Source of the DNA: Lysinibacillus xylanilyticus
GTDB lineage: Bacteria > Bacillota > Bacilli > Bacillales_A > Planococcaceae
Assembly (NCBI RefSeq): GCF_001183605.1
Contig: NZ_LFXJ01000005.1
Span: 2,114,809 to 2,178,808, forward strand
Reading direction: 5' to 3'
DNA length: 64,000 bases
Positions 15,159 through 23,844 of the stretch are shown here, one piece after another. Position 1 is the stretch's first letter, and each line of letters begins with the position of its first letter. Position numbers and translations under genes: made by a program. The notes under the pieces were generated by a model, which was not told the DNA's origin, made no database searches, and saw only the letters and a program-made list of their open reading frames with translations.

Positions 15159-15418
15159 GTTTCCACCTCCTTCATTTGTAAATACGAAGCCAGATATACA
15201 TTTGAAGTTCATGCTTCACATGTATAAAAAGCGGCGATACTGCAAAAAAAACTGTCATAACAAGAGCGATAACTACAAATAATTATTGTAATTAAATCCT
15301 CCATTTTGACGGTCTTATTTTTAGCAATAACCGCTTATTTATACGAAAGGCAAACTAGGCTAAGTTAGAGTAGGATTGGGACACCCGCTGAAAACGTCAC
15401 AAGATGCCAGGCAAATAC

Positions 15419-15455
15419 GAAAAAACCCCACTTAGCAAAACTGCTAAATGGGGTT
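15419..15455 (-). terminator. Terminator of dinG
   Basis: ACCCCACTTAGCA (15425-15437) pairs with TGCTAAATGGGGT (15442-15454) with one mismatch. On the minus strand a T run follows. It lies immediately after the dinG stop. The stretch 15159-15418 otherwise holds only a short CACCCGCTGAAA trace of family A near 15380. Confidence 0.85.
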
Positions 15456-15459
15456 CCAA

Positions 15460-18228
15460 CTATTTCTGCCAATTATTAAGTTCTTTTAACAACTCAGGTA
15501 GCTGCAATTTCTTAACATCAATCGGTGGTAACGCCTTGATAAATTCCTTACCATACGACTTTGTTGAAATGCGGCGGTCTAAAACGATAAATGCTCCTTT
15601 ATCCTGTGATGAACGGATTAGACGACCAAAGCCTTGTTTAAAACGCATGATGGCTTCTGGCAGTGATAGCTCATTGAAGGAATTGCGACCTTGTGCAGTA
15701 ATATGCTTTGCTCGCGCCTTAAATACAGGCTCCTCTGGTGAGGAGAACGGCAGTCGAACAACGATAACCGATGCAAGTGCGTCACCCGGAACGTCTACAC
15801 CTTCCCAGAAACTGTTTGTACCAAAAAGAACGGCATGGCTAAATTTTTGGAATGATTTCAGGATTCGCATACGGCTTCCACCTGTTACACCTTGTGCAAA
15901 AAGCATATAGTCATCAAGGAGTTCACTATCTTGAATAAGCTCCACTGTTTTTCGAAGCATGTCCTGTGCGGTAAATAGGACAAAACAACGTCCCTCAGTC
16001 ATTCGCACCGTACGTGTAATGGCGTGAGCGACCGCTTCAATATATTCATCCTGTGACACATGTTGAATATCTGGCATATCTGTGACAATAAATGCCTTCG
16101 CACCTGAATAATAGGATGGTGGCGCTTGTAACTTTATTACTTGCACACCATCGGAAATACCGAGTTGGCGCGTTACAAAACGCTCATTACCTGGCACAGT
16201 CAACGTACCAGAAGTCCATACTATGCTTGCCTGTTTACGAAGAGGTGCCAGTACTTTTTCAATGATAGGCGTGACATTAACAGGCTTTTTAAAGACATGC
16301 AAGCTTCCTGGAACGCTCCGTAAATCAAATTCTAGCCACACTGAATTATCATCTTGTGGCGATAGGAAAATTTCCTCCCATTCAGCAATTTTCACTTTTA
16401 ATTCACGGATCCAATAATGCCACTCCGTTAATATATAGTGCTCACTTTTATCCAATTGCTCAATATTATTTTCAAAGGCATGGCCTACTTCTGTTGCAAG
16501 ATCGAGCCACTGCTGTGTGAGCTTACTTACTTGTAGAAGCGGTTCTTTTGCTATAGATACATCTTCTAAAAACAAAGTACATTTACTACTAGCTTGTTTC
16601 CCTTTTATTTGTTGCTGCATTTTTTGAACAGCCCGCTGAATTGTTTCATCGAATGTCCGTTGTAGGCGTATAAATTGTGCATCTAGTCGCTGCAAGCTTT
16701 GCATAGAAACCCGTTGTTTTTTCTTAGCGGCCTGACTAAATTGCTGGAACAAAGCAGATTCCTCCATCGTTCCTATTTGACCGAAAATATACTTCCACTG
16801 CGTATAGGAGAAGACAACTTCGTCCTGCTGCATGGCAGATTGTATAAATTGATGTGCTTCGTCAATGATCCATCCGTCAACTTGTGTAAAAATCGGTGTT
16901 TTACGGACTAAATCACTGAGTACCATAGAATGATTGGTTACAATACAATCAGCAAATTCACTATTTTTTAACGCTTGCTCATAGAAATCAAAGCCCTTTG
17001 AAGGTTTTTCATCAGGCATTTTGCGGATTTTCTCTAAAAATAGTTGTCCACCACCAGATACATTGAGCTCACTTAGCACACCAGTTTCTGTTTTAGTTAG
17101 CCAGACGAGAATCTGCAAAATCGTAAATGTATCATCATAAGTCTCATCAGCATAAGCCATACATTGCTCAAAGCGTGCAACGTCAATATAGTGCTGCATG
17201 CCCTTAAGAACAGCAATATTTACTTTAGTGCCAAGAATTTTTTCAATCTTTGGTAACTCTTCCTCGACAAGCTGCTCCTGCAAGTGTGACGTATATGTGC
17301 TAATCGCAATTTTTTTATCGACCGCTCGAGCATATAAAATTGCAGGAAGTAGATAGCCCGCTGTTTTACCAATACCTGTGGAAGCCTCTATAACACATTC
17401 CCTTTTGTCATTAAGCGCCTCCCAAATAGTGTCCATCATCTCGAATTGCGCTGGTCGTTGCTCAAAATTCGACATAGCCTTTGTCATTAATGCTGTTTTG
17501 TCAGCTGCTGTTTGTGGATATGATACAATCTCCGCATTATTTGTATGCTTCTTTCGTCCATCACAAATAGCTAAATTGCGATAGTAGGAGACATTCTCAT
17601 TAGCAGTTACATGCTGTCGTTTAATTTGAAGTGCCTCAAAGAAAAGTTGGGATAAATTTGATTTCAATCTGAATGAACGTTTATGCATTTGTTCAAGAGT
17701 TAGCTGAGGGAGACTGAGTAACTCCTTCCAGCAATGTTTAAAGAGTTCAGCAGTTGCTCGGGCATCGTCATCTGCTCGGTGTGCATTCGTTAGCTCTATA
17801 TTTAAATCTGCCGCTAAATCACCTAACTTAAAGCTCAGTGACATAGGGAACAATATTTTGGCGAGCTCAACCGTGTCCATCTTTTTACCCTGCCATTTTG
17901 GTAAACCTGCACGCTTGAACTCTGCTTGTAAAAAGGATAAGTCAAAATCCGCATTATGCGCGACAAATACACAATCAGTAAGCAGTTCATATATGTAGTC
18001 GGCATGTGCCTCAAACGGCAAGGCATCCTTTACATCCTCATCCGTAATATGTGTTAAATCCTGAATGAAAGTTGGAATAGCTTTACCTGGATAAATAAAC
18101 TTCGTAAAGGTGCGCTCTATTTTCCAATCTTTCATAATAACTATTGCTATTTGAATCATTCGGTCGCCATTTGCCGGTGAATGACCAGTCGTCTCTAAAT
18201 CAACAATTGCATACTTTTGACTTTCCAT
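15460..18228 (-). CDS. dinG: DinG-type 3'-5' exonuclease/helicase
   Basis: This 922-residue protein combines an N-terminal DnaQ-like DEDDh exonuclease (DLETTG at 10-15, HNADFD at 91-96, HRADDDA at 150-156) with an XPD-like superfamily-2 helicase: Walker A ASTGIGKT at 282-289, DEAH box (IIDEAH) and late motifs FGTNSFWEGVDVPG and GFGRLIRS. The fusion is typical of Firmicute DinG. Unlike E. coli DinG it shows no four-cysteine Fe-S cluster between Walker A and DEAH, as is usual for Gram-positive members, where exonuclease rather than helicase activity has been reported. Start: second ATG of an ATG-ATG pair at 18228/18231, with a weak site; the frame extends to 18294. It lies next to panBCD as in B. 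subtilis. Confidence 0.9.
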   Translation of the reverse strand: MESQKYAIVDLETTGHSPANGDRMIQIAIVIMKDWKIERTFTKFIYPGKAIPTFIQDLTHITDEDVKDALPFEAHADYIYELLTDCVFVAHNADFDLSFLQAEFKRAGLPKWQGKKMDTVELAKILFPMSLSFKLGDLAADLNIELTNAHRADDDARATAELFKHCWKELLSLPQLTLEQMHKRSFRLKSNLSQLFFEALQIKRQHVTANENVSYYRNLAICDGRKKHTNNAEIVSYPQTAADKTALMTKAMSNFEQRPAQFEMMDTIWEALNDKRECVIEASTGIGKTAGYLLPAILYARAVDKKIAISTYTSHLQEQLVEEELPKIEKILGTKVNIAVLKGMQHYIDVARFEQCMAYADETYDDTFTILQILVWLTKTETGVLSELNVSGGGQLFLEKIRKMPDEKPSKGFDFYEQALKNSEFADCIVTNHSMVLSDLVRKTPIFTQVDGWIIDEAHQFIQSAMQQDEVVFSYTQWKYIFGQIGTMEESALFQQFSQAAKKKQRVSMQSLQRLDAQFIRLQRTFDETIQRAVQKMQQQIKGKQASSKCTLFLEDVSIAKEPLLQVSKLTQQWLDLATEVGHAFENNIEQLDKSEHYILTEWHYWIRELKVKIAEWEEIFLSPQDDNSVWLEFDLRSVPGSLHVFKKPVNVTPIIEKVLAPLRKQASIVWTSGTLTVPGNERFVTRQLGISDGVQVIKLQAPPSYYSGAKAFIVTDMPDIQHVSQDEYIEAVAHAITRTVRMTEGRCFVLFTAQDMLRKTVELIQDSELLDDYMLFAQGVTGGSRMRILKSFQKFSHAVLFGTNSFWEGVDVPGDALASVIVVRLPFSSPEEPVFKARAKHITAQGRNSFNELSLPEAIMRFKQGFGRLIRSSQDKGAFIVLDRRISTKSYGKEFIKALPPIDVKKLQLPELLKELNNWQK

Positions 18229-18396
18229 CATACATCTCAACTCACAGTTCACATTAGATAGATGAATTTTAACATATATTTGGCTTAGCGGCATCCCTTC
18301 ACCATTGTTGATTGGTCATAAAAAAGACTTCTGAACGATTACCAGGATTTTATAGTAAGAATTTTCAAATTAATATATAATATTTGTAAAGACATA

Positions 18397-18480
18397 GCCC
18401 ATCACCATAACGTGTGGTTGATTTCGCCTTGGCATCATTGCGTCCGGATTTTGAATTGTGCCCAGGCCTAGGCGTAGCTT
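18397..18480. repeat. Hybrid repeat: family B head joined to family A second module
   Basis: GCCCATCACCATAACGTG and GGTTGATTTC (family B start) run directly into CGCCTTGGCATCATTGCG and TCCGGATTTTGAATTGTGCC (family A). The junction lies at the shared string ATTTC. No other copy in the window has this order, so it is a recombinant or truncated copy. The flanks (18229-18396) hold nothing else recognised. Confidence 0.65.
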
Positions 18481-18499
18481 CCAAACCATCAAATTTTTA

Positions 18500-18625
18500 G
18501 TGGAGGAACGTTCAAATAACAATGTGCATCATGTTTTTGAAGTTTATCATCGCTGGAACAAAGAAGGAAGAAAGGTGTCTTTAACGCAATATTTTAGTTT
18601 GGAAAACTTTTTAAATACACTTTAA
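18500..18625 (+). pseudogene. Unidentified 3' gene fragment, 41 codons
   Basis: From 18500 (GTG) to the stop at 18623-18625 the plus strand reads VEERSNNNVHHVFEVYHRWN then KEGRKVSLTQYFSLENFLNTL. The composition is protein-like and amphipathic. There is no ribosome binding site, and the repeat ends just upstream, so it looks like the C-terminal end of a gene truncated at a repeat junction. I do not recognise the family. From 18626 to the pan terminator nothing else is seen. Confidence 0.35.
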
Positions 18626-18734
18626 TGCTCATGTGGCAAAACTATGACACTTAGAATCAGTAGTGTCCATTCTTCATTGTTAGATTTTCATTACAAATCT
18701 CCGATATGCCTTCTCTTTAACAATTTTTTGACAT

Positions 18735-18780
18735 AATAAAAAGTGTACATCATTAAAATAAATTTAGTAATGTACACTTT
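18735..18780 (-). terminator. Terminator of panBCD
   Basis: AAAGTGTACAT (18740-18750) and ATGTACACTTT (18770-18780) form a perfect 11-bp stem with a long A/T loop. On the minus strand it continues with TTTATTATG. It lies 41 bases after the panD stop. Confidence 0.75.
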
Positions 18781-18820
18781 CAATATATTTAGTTATAAAG
18801 TAGTATCCAACTTTATCACA

Positions 18821-19204
18821 CTACATCACCGTTGCTTCTGGCTCATAGGATATCATTTCTTTAATCGTATTACCTTCTCCCATAATTGCAACCGTAGGCT
18901 TATGATCTTTCGCCTCTTCGTGGTCAACATACACATAAGAAATAATAATCACAATATCTCCACATTGTACTAGACGAGCTGCTGCACCGTTCACACAAAT
19001 AACGCCTGATCCACGCTCCCCTGCAATAATGTAGGTTTCAAAGCGTGCGCCATTGTTGTTATTGACGATATGCACTTTTTCGTTTGGTAGCATCCCTACT
19101 GCATCTAAAATATCCTCATCAATCGTAATAGATCCAACATAGTTTAAATCTGCTTGTGTCACTGTAGCACGGTGGATTTTACTGTTCATCATCATTCGTA
19201 ACAT
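18821..19204 (-). CDS. panD: Aspartate 1-decarboxylase PanD
   Basis: PanD makes beta-alanine from L-aspartate for pantothenate and coenzyme A. The 127-residue proenzyme matches the usual length and has the self-cleavage site G24-S25 ([10 protein letters not shown]), which creates the pyruvoyl cofactor. The N-terminus [20 protein letters not shown] aligns with family members. It starts one base after the panC stop, with AAGGATT as ribosome binding site, and is the last gene of panB-panC-panD. The upstream pyrimidine pathway would also produce beta-alanine, so the two systems may overlap metabolically. Confidence 0.95.
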   Translation of the reverse strand: MLRMMMNSKIHRATVTQADLNYVGSITIDEDILDAVGMLPNEKVHIVNNNNGARFETYIIAGERGSGVICVNGAAARLVQCGDIVIIISYVYVDHEEAKDHKPTVAIMGEGNTIKEMISYEPEATVM

Positions 19205-19205
19205 A

Positions 19206-20060
19206 TTACAATCCTTCTTTCACATTAAAGATACAATTATCAATTAATCGAGTTTTACCAATATAGACGGCTGCTGCTAAAAGCACTTGCTCAGTCTCAG
19301 CAGTTACGGGAGTTAAATCTGGATACGCTAATAGTTCAATATAATCTATTTGACCATGGGTGCGTGTTGCAATATGTGCCTTTGCTTTAGCAAGCACATT
19401 CGCTGCATCCCTATTTGCTAAAAAGCTATCACGAGCAAGCTGTAGTGCTTCATTAATTGCTGGTGCCTCAAGACGCTCCGCTTCACTTAAATAGACATTA
19501 CGAGAGGATTTAGCTAAACCGTCCTCCTCCCGTACAATAGGTACTACTCGCATTTCCAAAGGGAAATTAAAATCGCGTACCATCGTAGCAATAATAGCAA
19601 CCTGCTGTGCATCTTTTTGTCCGAAATAAGCTCGTGTCGGCTGTGCTAGGTGAAATAATTTTGATACGACCTGTAAAACTCCATCAAAATGTCCTGGACG
19701 GCTTGCCCCACAAAGAATTGTTGCCTGTTCACCCGCATGTATACGAATACCACCATCATGCGGATACATTTCTTCAACACTCGGTGCGAAAACAATATCT
19801 ACACCTGCAGATTCTGCCAAAGCTGTATCCCGTGGCAAATCACGTGGATAACTTTCAAAGTCTTCGTCTGGTCCAAATTGTGTTGGGTTTACAAAGATAC
19901 TCATAACGACTAAATCATTTTCAGAACGAGCTGTTTTTGCTAGCGTTAAATGACCCTCATGTAAAAACCCCATTGTTGGGACTAGTCCAATTGATTTTTG
20001 AGCTTGCATAGCTGCTTGGATTTCTACGGTTAGTGCTTGGATTGTAGTTACGACTTTCAT
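19206..20060 (-). CDS. panC: Pantothenate synthetase PanC
   Basis: PanC joins pantoate and beta-alanine in an ATP-dependent reaction through pantoyl-adenylate. The 284-residue protein has the nucleotidyl-transferase HIGH-like motif MGFLHEGH near residue 30 and the KSSRNVYLS (KMSKS-like) motif around 180, plus YFGQKDAQQ. The length is normal for the family. The ATG shares one base with the panB stop, which indicates translational coupling. Confidence 0.95.
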   Translation of the reverse strand: MKVVTTIQALTVEIQAAMQAQKSIGLVPTMGFLHEGHLTLAKTARSENDLVVMSIFVNPTQFGPDEDFESYPRDLPRDTALAESAGVDIVFAPSVEEMYPHDGGIRIHAGEQATILCGASRPGHFDGVLQVVSKLFHLAQPTRAYFGQKDAQQVAIIATMVRDFNFPLEMRVVPIVREEDGLAKSSRNVYLSEAERLEAPAINEALQLARDSFLANRDAANVLAKAKAHIATRTHGQIDYIELLAYPDLTPVTAETEQVLLAAAVYIGKTRLIDNCIFNVKEGL

Positions 20061-20896
20061 TACTTTACGCCCCCATATAGCTGATCCAATGCTTCCTCTT
20101 TCATTGTGAAGGAATGCTTCGGCGCAGGGAAATTACCTGCTTTTACCGCTTCTACGTAACTAGCAATACCACGGCTTGCTTCTTGGCCCATATTAGCAAA
20201 CTGTTCCACGAATTTTGGTACATGATGTGAACCGTAGCTTAACATGTCATGATAAACCAAAACTTGTCCATCAGCCTCTACACCAGCTCCAATACCAATC
20301 GTTGGAATAATAAGATTAGCAGATACCATCTCTGTTAGCTGATGTGGAATACATTCTAAGACGACTGCACATGCTCCAGCCTCTTGACATTTTTTTGCAT
20401 CTTCAATGAGTTTCGTTGCCTGTTCAGCTGTTTTACCCTGAACCTTGTAGCCACCAAGTACTCCTGCTGATTGAGGTAGTAAACCTAAATGAGCTACCAC
20501 CGGAATGCCAGCTGACGTTAATTTACGAATTGCTGGTAGAACATCGTCTGCACCCTCTAACTTTAGTGCATCTGCTCCTGTTTCTTGCATCATGGTTACA
20601 GCCGTTTTCAACGTCTCGTGTACATCACCGTGGTACGAACCAAATGGCATATCAACAACAACAAACGTATCCTTTGCCCCTCTGCGCACTGCTTTTGCAT
20701 GATGAACCATATCGGCTACTGTTACTGGCATTGTAGAATCATAGCCTAGTACTACCATTCCTAGTGAATCTCCCACTAGAATCATATCGACGCCTGCTTC
20801 CTCGGCAAATTTTGCAGCAGGATAATCATATGCAGTAAGCATAACGATTTTCTCACCTGCTGCCTTCATCTTTAAAAAATCTGAAGTTGTTTTCAT
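20060..20896 (-). CDS. panB: 3-methyl-2-oxobutanoate hydroxymethyltransferase PanB
   Basis: PanB transfers a hydroxymethyl group from methylene-tetrahydrofolate to ketoisovalerate, giving ketopantoate. The protein is about 278 residues, with [21 protein letters not shown] (Mg-binding aspartate) and [19 protein letters not shown]. Two adjacent ATG codons (20899 and 20896) follow AGGAGG; the second has the better 8-base spacing. The frame is open further upstream to 21016, but that part is the leader with an attenuator-like hairpin (see 20931-20985), not coding sequence of PanB. It is the first gene of the pan operon. Confidence 0.93.
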   Translation of the reverse strand: MKTTSDFLKMKAAGEKIVMLTAYDYPAAKFAEEAGVDMILVGDSLGMVVLGYDSTMPVTVADMVHHAKAVRRGAKDTFVVVDMPFGSYHGDVHETLKTAVTMMQETGADALKLEGADDVLPAIRKLTSAGIPVVAHLGLLPQSAGVLGGYKVQGKTAEQATKLIEDAKKCQEAGACAVVLECIPHQLTEMVSANLIIPTIGIGAGVEADGQVLVYHDMLSYGSHHVPKFVEQFANMGQEASRGIASYVEAVKAGNFPAPKHSFTMKEEALDQLYGGVK

Positions 20897-20930
20897 CATG
20901 TAGTCCTCCTTTTTTAAGGAAAGAAAACAG

Positions 20931-20985
20931 AAAAACCCCTCTGTTCCTAAAATAGACAGAAGGGTAGTGTTTCGTTCGTTATCAA
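20931..20985 (-). promoter_or_regulatory. Candidate attenuator and 12-residue leader peptide upstream of panB
   Basis: On the minus strand CCCTTCTGT (20964-20956) pairs with ACAGAGGGG (20944-20936), then TTTTT follows: an intrinsic terminator inside the panB leader. A short frame starts at TTG 20985 after AAGAGGTG, reads [12 protein letters not shown] and stops at 20947-20949, in the hairpin loop. That geometry resembles transcription attenuation by leader-peptide translation. The effector is not evident. 21000-21273 shows no other feature. Confidence 0.4.
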
Positions 20986-21273
20986 AAATCACCTCTTGTT
21001 TTAGATTAGAGGCCATAACTTAATAAAGGGATATCGAAGCAAATCTCTTTGAGAGAATTGCCCATTCCATTGAATCAAGTTATATTTTTGAACGCTTGTT
21101 TTCTTCCGTCCCTGTCATTAAAAGATCAAGGCAGATATTTATTGTAAATTGTTCTTAGTTTTGAAGGTGCCGTTCACAAAAGGATACTGCCCTTCGCACA
21201 TACTATAACAGATTCACCTAGTAATCTTCAAATATTATTTTCTAATAATTACGATCAATAACTATTACCAAAT

Positions 21274-22035
21274 TCAAACCATTCGTTTCTGAAAGATTGA
21301 TTTTCGATAAACTTCAAATACTGTAAATAGAAACAGTGCAAATAATAATATTAATATACCAGACGATACGTTTGTAACTGGTACATACACATCCCAAAAT
21401 GAATTGGTTAAAGCGTGGAAAATAATGCAGAGAAAAATACTTTTAGTGGATTGGTAAATAATCGTCAATAAAAAGGATAACGCTAAAGTTATTAGAGAAA
21501 ACCATAGGAAGTTCATGTTCATTTGATTTGATCCAATGACAAACCATAATGGCAGATGCCAGACTGCCCAAATAACGCCCACAATCATTGTGCTCGTGAA
21601 GGGAGACCATCTTTTTTGTAATGTAGGCTGTAAAAAACCACGCCAGCCGATTTCTTCCACCCCTCCTCCTATAATCATGATTGGCAATTCAAGTAACGTC
21701 AGATATATTGGATTCTCCATAGTTGCTCCGCCCCATAGCGTTGGTAAAAAAAAAGCCGCAAATGCCAACCCGATTACAAAAATATACCAAGATACAGGAT
21801 GCTTAGGATTTTTTACATTATGGATAAATAATTTAAACTCTTCTTTAGTCGAATATTTCTTTTTCAACCAAATCTCACAAATTGCAGGAGTAATTCCGCC
21901 GAGAATAAACAATAGCATATATATTGCATTGCCAAACTTCAGTAAATTCAGCTGTGTTAATAAGGCTAAACTGCCCCATATTATCCAAGACGTTGCAAAG
22001 GTATAAAATAGAAATCTTCTTATCTCTACCCCCAA
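21274..22035 (-). CDS. CPBP family intramembrane metalloprotease (CAAX protease-like)
   Basis: This 253-residue protein has about eight membrane helices. The family catalytic motifs are present: E127-E128-x-x-x-R132 (EEIGWRG), H160 in WAVWHLPLWF and H207 with N211 in FHALTN. Bacterial CPBP proteins include Rce1-like prenyl-protein and bacteriocin-immunity proteases; the substrate is unknown. Start: TTG at 22035 with GGAGAGG 7 bases upstream; that site lies inside the end of the preceding TetR gene, so the two genes are translationally linked. It is probably controlled by that TetR regulator. Confidence 0.8.
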   Translation of the reverse strand: MGVEIRRFLFYTFATSWIIWGSLALLTQLNLLKFGNAIYMLLFILGGITPAICEIWLKKKYSTKEEFKLFIHNVKNPKHPVSWYIFVIGLAFAAFFLPTLWGGATMENPIYLTLLELPIMIIGGGVEEIGWRGFLQPTLQKRWSPFTSTMIVGVIWAVWHLPLWFVIGSNQMNMNFLWFSLITLALSFLLTIIYQSTKSIFLCIIFHALTNSFWDVYVPVTNVSSGILILLFALFLFTVFEVYRKSIFQKRMV

Positions 22036-22037
22036 CT

Positions 22038-22709
22038 TTAATCCTCTCCTTCATTCGTACCCAATAGTAATAATACGGATTTGCAAAGTGTATTCATCAA
22101 ACGAATCTCATCAAACTGCACTTGACCATTTGAGAACACCCCGTAACATTTTTGCAAGACAACGTCTCTCACAATGCCATCAATGGACGTCATTATAAAA
22201 GTAGATAGATCCTCTATCGAAATCTTAAGCTGAAAACATCCTGAAGAAATACCATTATGGATTGAATGGAAAATTTGTTGCATAAAATATTGCCCACTTT
22301 CATTCTCATAAATATTCGATAATATTTTCTTTTCTCTATCTGGATTGTTAGCAAATAAAATCGTAAGCTCAAATTGGATTTTGCCAACTGTTGATACATT
22401 TTCCTTCATGTACTCTCCAAGAAAATTAAATAATTTAATGATTGTTTTTGTAGGAGAATTACTTGTATCCGTAATTTCATCGATAATATGTTTATAGTCT
22501 GCATTAACATTTACTTGATTAATAACCTCAATAAGTATTTCATCCAAGTCGGAATAATAACGATAAATCCCACCCTGACTTACTCCTGATGCTTTAATAA
22601 TATCCCTCATCGAAATGTCATAGAGTGGCTTAACTTTACATACTGCTATAGCTGCTTCTAAAATGCTTTTTTTCTTTTCCTTTACATATTCATGGCTTAC
22701 CTTTGGCAC
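22038..22709 (-). CDS. TetR/AcrR-family transcriptional repressor
   Basis: The 223-residue protein has an N-terminal TetR helix-turn-helix (ILEAAIAVCKVKPLYDISMR then DIIKASGVSQGGIYRYYSDLD) and a larger ligand-binding C-terminal domain. Start: GTG at 22709 with GGAGG 8 bases upstream; the frame runs 5 codons further through the ribosome binding site. Two identical-arm palindromes upstream (22731-22752 and 22786-22807) are likely its operators, so it should repress itself and the CPBP gene, and perhaps the divergent PadR operon. Confidence 0.85.
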   Translation of the reverse strand: MPKVSHEYVKEKKKSILEAAIAVCKVKPLYDISMRDIIKASGVSQGGIYRYYSDLDEILIEVINQVNVNADYKHIIDEITDTSNSPTKTIIKLFNFLGEYMKENVSTVGKIQFELTILFANNPDREKKILSNIYENESGQYFMQQIFHSIHNGISSGCFQLKISIEDLSTFIMTSIDGIVRDVVLQKCYGVFSNGQVQFDEIRLMNTLCKSVLLLLGTNEGED

Positions 22710-22730
22710 TATCTTTACCTCCAAACATAA

Positions 22731-22752
22731 AAAATGACACTATTGTCATTTT
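22731..22752. promoter_or_regulatory. Candidate TetR operator, copy 1
   Basis: AAAATGACA and TGTCATTTT flank CTAT, a 22-base perfect palindrome 22 bases before the TetR GTG start. The arms are identical to those of copy 2. Confidence 0.7.
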
Positions 22753-22785
22753 TATCATAATTAATATACCTTTTATTGTCAATTT

Positions 22786-22807
22786 AAAATGACATCATTG
22801 TCATTTT
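22786..22807. promoter_or_regulatory. Candidate TetR operator, copy 2
   Basis: AAAATGACA and TGTCATTTT flank TCAT. The centre-to-centre distance to copy 1 is 55 bases. The site ends about 22 bases before the -35 box of the plus-strand promoter at 22830, so it might influence both directions. Confidence 0.7.
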
Positions 22808-22829
22808 TCTCTTGAACTTTTAATAAAAT

Positions 22830-22900
22830 TTGACAATCTAATGCGATATGTAATATACTTCCACCATACTATACGACATATAATATAAAACCTCGTATAG
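22830..22900 (+). promoter_or_regulatory. Promoter of the padR operon with a downstream inverted repeat
   Basis: TTGACA (22830-22835) and TATACT (22854-22859) are 18 bases apart and form a good SigA promoter. Just after the expected start site, CTATACG (22869-22875) and CGTATAG (22894-22900) form an inverted repeat with an 18-base spacer, a candidate autoregulatory PadR site. Confidence 0.6.
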
Positions 22901-22925
22901 GTATTACATTGTGAGGTGAGAGAAG

Positions 22926-23246
22926 ATGACATTTCAACTTGGCTCAGCTTTACTTGACGCTTGTGTACTCGCTATCGTCGATAAAGAGGATGCTTATGGT
23001 TACTCATTAACACAGCAAATACAATCCGTGATGGATATATCAGAATCTACGCTGTACCCAGTATTACGTCGTTTACAAAAAGCAAATTGCTTAACAACCT
23101 ACGATCAGCCCTACCAAGGTAGAAATAGAAGGTATTACCAAATTACCGAGCAAGGTCGAATACGATTACTGGAACTATTAAAAGAATGGCACAAGTATAA
23201 AGAAAAGGTTGATTGTGTACTTATAGGAGGGAAATACGATGAATAG
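22926..23246 (+). CDS. PadR-family transcriptional regulator
   Basis: This is a short 106-residue PadR protein with a winged helix-turn-helix (ALLDACVLAIVDKEDAYGYS, TLYPVLRRLQKANCL, RRYYQITEQGR) and only a brief C-terminal dimerisation helix. Start: ATG 22926 after GAGGTGAG. Its last bases overlap the start of the next gene by 8 bases, so the three-gene operon is translationally coupled. PadR-DUF1700-DUF4097 operons are common in Firmicutes and are often tied to envelope stress; the regulator probably controls its own operon. Confidence 0.88.
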   Translation: MTFQLGSALLDACVLAIVDKEDAYGYSLTQQIQSVMDISESTLYPVLRRLQKANCLTTYDQPYQGRNRRYYQITEQGRIRLLELLKEWHKYKEKVDCVLIGGKYDE

Positions 23247-23844
23247 AGCAAGCTTTTTGAAAAAGCTACGGGGGAAATTACAACGTCTTCCAGCGCATGA
23301 GATTGATGCTGCGCTTGCCTATTATGAGGAATATTTCGATGAAGCAGGAGAGGAAAATGAACAGCGAGTCATTCAACAACTAGGCTCCCCTTCTCATGTT
23401 GCATCACAAATAATGGCGGACTATGCATTAAAGGATTTAGAAGCAACATCAACGTCTACTTCGACTAAGAAGAATATGTCTGCGATCTGGCTTATCATTC
23501 TAGCAATTATATCTGCCCCACTTTCATTACCGTTACTTGTAGTTGCTATAGCACTTATTTTTTCATTTGGAGCAGTTATATTCAGCGTTATCATCGCAAT
23601 TATCGCAACTGTACTTAGTATCTTTTTCGGTGGAATTGTTGCTCTTATTTCAGGCTTCTTCATTTTAACTCAGCACTGGCCGACAGCGTTACTTTTTATG
23701 GGTGTTGGCTTTATCGTAACAGGTCTGGGCATTATGCTTTTCCCAATCGTTGCTCGTTTGATCAAAACAATCGTTGTTGTTTGTGTTGAAGCATTAGGTA
23801 AACTATTCCATAAAATAACGAAGAAGCGGAAGGAGGGATACTAA
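23239..23844 (+). CDS. DUF1700 (HAAS domain) membrane protein
   Basis: This 201-residue protein starts with a cytosolic all-helical HAAS/DUF1700 domain (about 1-70: FLKKLRGKLQRLPAHEIDAA, LAYYEEYFDEAG, VIQQLGSP). Three or four long hydrophobic helices (about 78-185) and a basic C-terminus (KKRKEGY) follow. HAAS domains are always linked to PadR regulators and may relay a membrane signal; the molecular role is not established. It overlaps padR by 8 bases and the next gene by one base. Confidence 0.82.
   Translation: MNRASFLKKLRGKLQRLPAHEIDAALAYYEEYFDEAGEENEQRVIQQLGSPSHVASQIMADYALKDLEATSTSTSTKKNMSAIWLIILAIISAPLSLPLLVVAIALIFSFGAVIFSVIIAIIATVLSIFFGGIVALISGFFILTQHWPTALLFMGVGFIVTGLGIMLFPIVARLIKTIVVVCVEALGKLFHKITKKRKEGY

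Noticed and set aside
18229..18330. LexA/DinR box upstream of dinG
   Set aside because: GAACGATTACC near 18335 is only half of a CGAAC-N4-GTTCG site; no full box is present.
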